From Nocardioides lacusdianchii (GTDB taxonomy: Bacteria; Actinomycetota; Actinomycetes; Propionibacteriales; Nocardioidaceae): 64,000 nucleotides of DNA. This document shows, piece by piece, positions 63,932 to 64,000 of this stretch. The notes beneath the pieces were generated by a model that was not told where the DNA came from, did no database searches, and saw only the letters and a list, made by a program, of their open reading frames with translations. The stretch lies in contig NZ_JADHZD010000001.1 in NCBI RefSeq assembly GCF_020102855.1, forward strand, positions 456,845-520,844, read 5' to 3'. Position 1 is the first letter of the stretch, and every line of letters starts with the position of its first letter. A program made the position numbers and the translations under genes.

Positions 63932-64000
63932 TCATTTCCGGGGTTGGTAGTCCTTGGTGGTGTCGATGGTGAGCTCGCGGAGGAGTTCGCCGGTGGCGGC
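63932..64000 (-). CDS. C-terminal end of a transposase, cut by window edge
   Basis: The last 22 codons of a minus-strand gene (AATGELLRELTIDTTKDYQP, then RK and TGA). This ending is characteristic of IS481/IS3-like DDE transposases (GELLR.LT.D.T.DYQ). The rest lies to the right of the window, so completeness and IS ends cannot be judged. It sits 61 bases from a tRNA gene, a common insertion area. Confidence 0.6.
   Translation of the reverse strand, partial: AATGELLRELTIDTTKDYQPRK

Overview
The window is very GC-rich DNA from a high-GC actinobacterium, most likely Nocardioides or another member of the Nocardioidaceae. The reasons are strong G/C third-position bias, many GTG starts, a WhiB regulator, a SigE-family sigma factor, a SoxR-type regulator, many leaderless starts, and a gene order also found in Mycobacterium tuberculosis (acs, holin-like protein, marP, nudix, tlpA-like, nth, crp, MBL hydrolase, ridA, small DUF4177-like gene, two ArsA-like ATPases, whiB4, ponA2, metallophosphoesterase; about Rv3667 to Rv3683). 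The genus is inferred, not proven. Genes are densely packed and no intergenic gap exceeds 300 bases.

Layout. 1-1939: 5' part of nirB, cut by the window edge. 2078-3810: a phospholipase D-like protein and a small hypothetical. 3849-9530: TPP riboswitch and the thiamine operon thiE-thiO-thiS-thiG-tenI-thiD-thiC. 9517-12149: secreted S15-type hydrolase, secreted small protein and SRPBCC protein. 12326-17231: nitrate assimilation (FAD/Fe-S reductase, molybdopterin nitrate reductase, nitrate transporter). 17410-20401: cold shock protein, SoxR, a repeat-rich intergenic region, a collapsed GNAT gene, an SDR protein and a PAP2 phosphatase. 20521-24691: acetate uptake and activation (DUF485 protein, ActP, Acs), with a Crp-like operator in front. 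24717-27935: MTA phosphorylase, an SDR epimerase and a polytopic membrane protein.

28036-33420: a tightly coupled seven-gene operon of GT2 glycosyltransferase, DUF2064 transferase, methyltransferase, membrane-anchored molybdopterin oxidoreductase with an internal twin-arginine motif, membrane protein, response regulator and histidine kinase. I regard this as the best candidate for an undescribed system.

33431-44609: NhaA, holin-like protein, MarP-type protease, Nudix, thioredoxin-like lipoprotein, Nth, Crp, SigE-type sigma factor with a membrane beta-propeller partner, then the MBL/Nudix/RidA/DUF4177 operon. 44676-49840: a two-component system followed by an ABC exporter. 49891-56175: mixed metabolic genes (iron-permease-like protein, LLM flavin enzyme, MFS, old yellow enzyme, VOC protein, hypothetical, 3-oxoacid CoA-transferase). 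57106-63613: ArsA-like pair, WhiB4-like regulator, penicillin-binding protein, YqeY, metallophosphoesterase. 63797-64000: tRNA-Pro, its terminator and the 3' end of a transposase running off the window.

Two patterns run through the window. Many genes have a TANNNT box ending 6-7 bases before the start codon, which predicts leaderless mRNAs. A family of 22-base repeats of the type GTAGTCCA...TGGCTG lies in two intergenic regions 36 kb apart.
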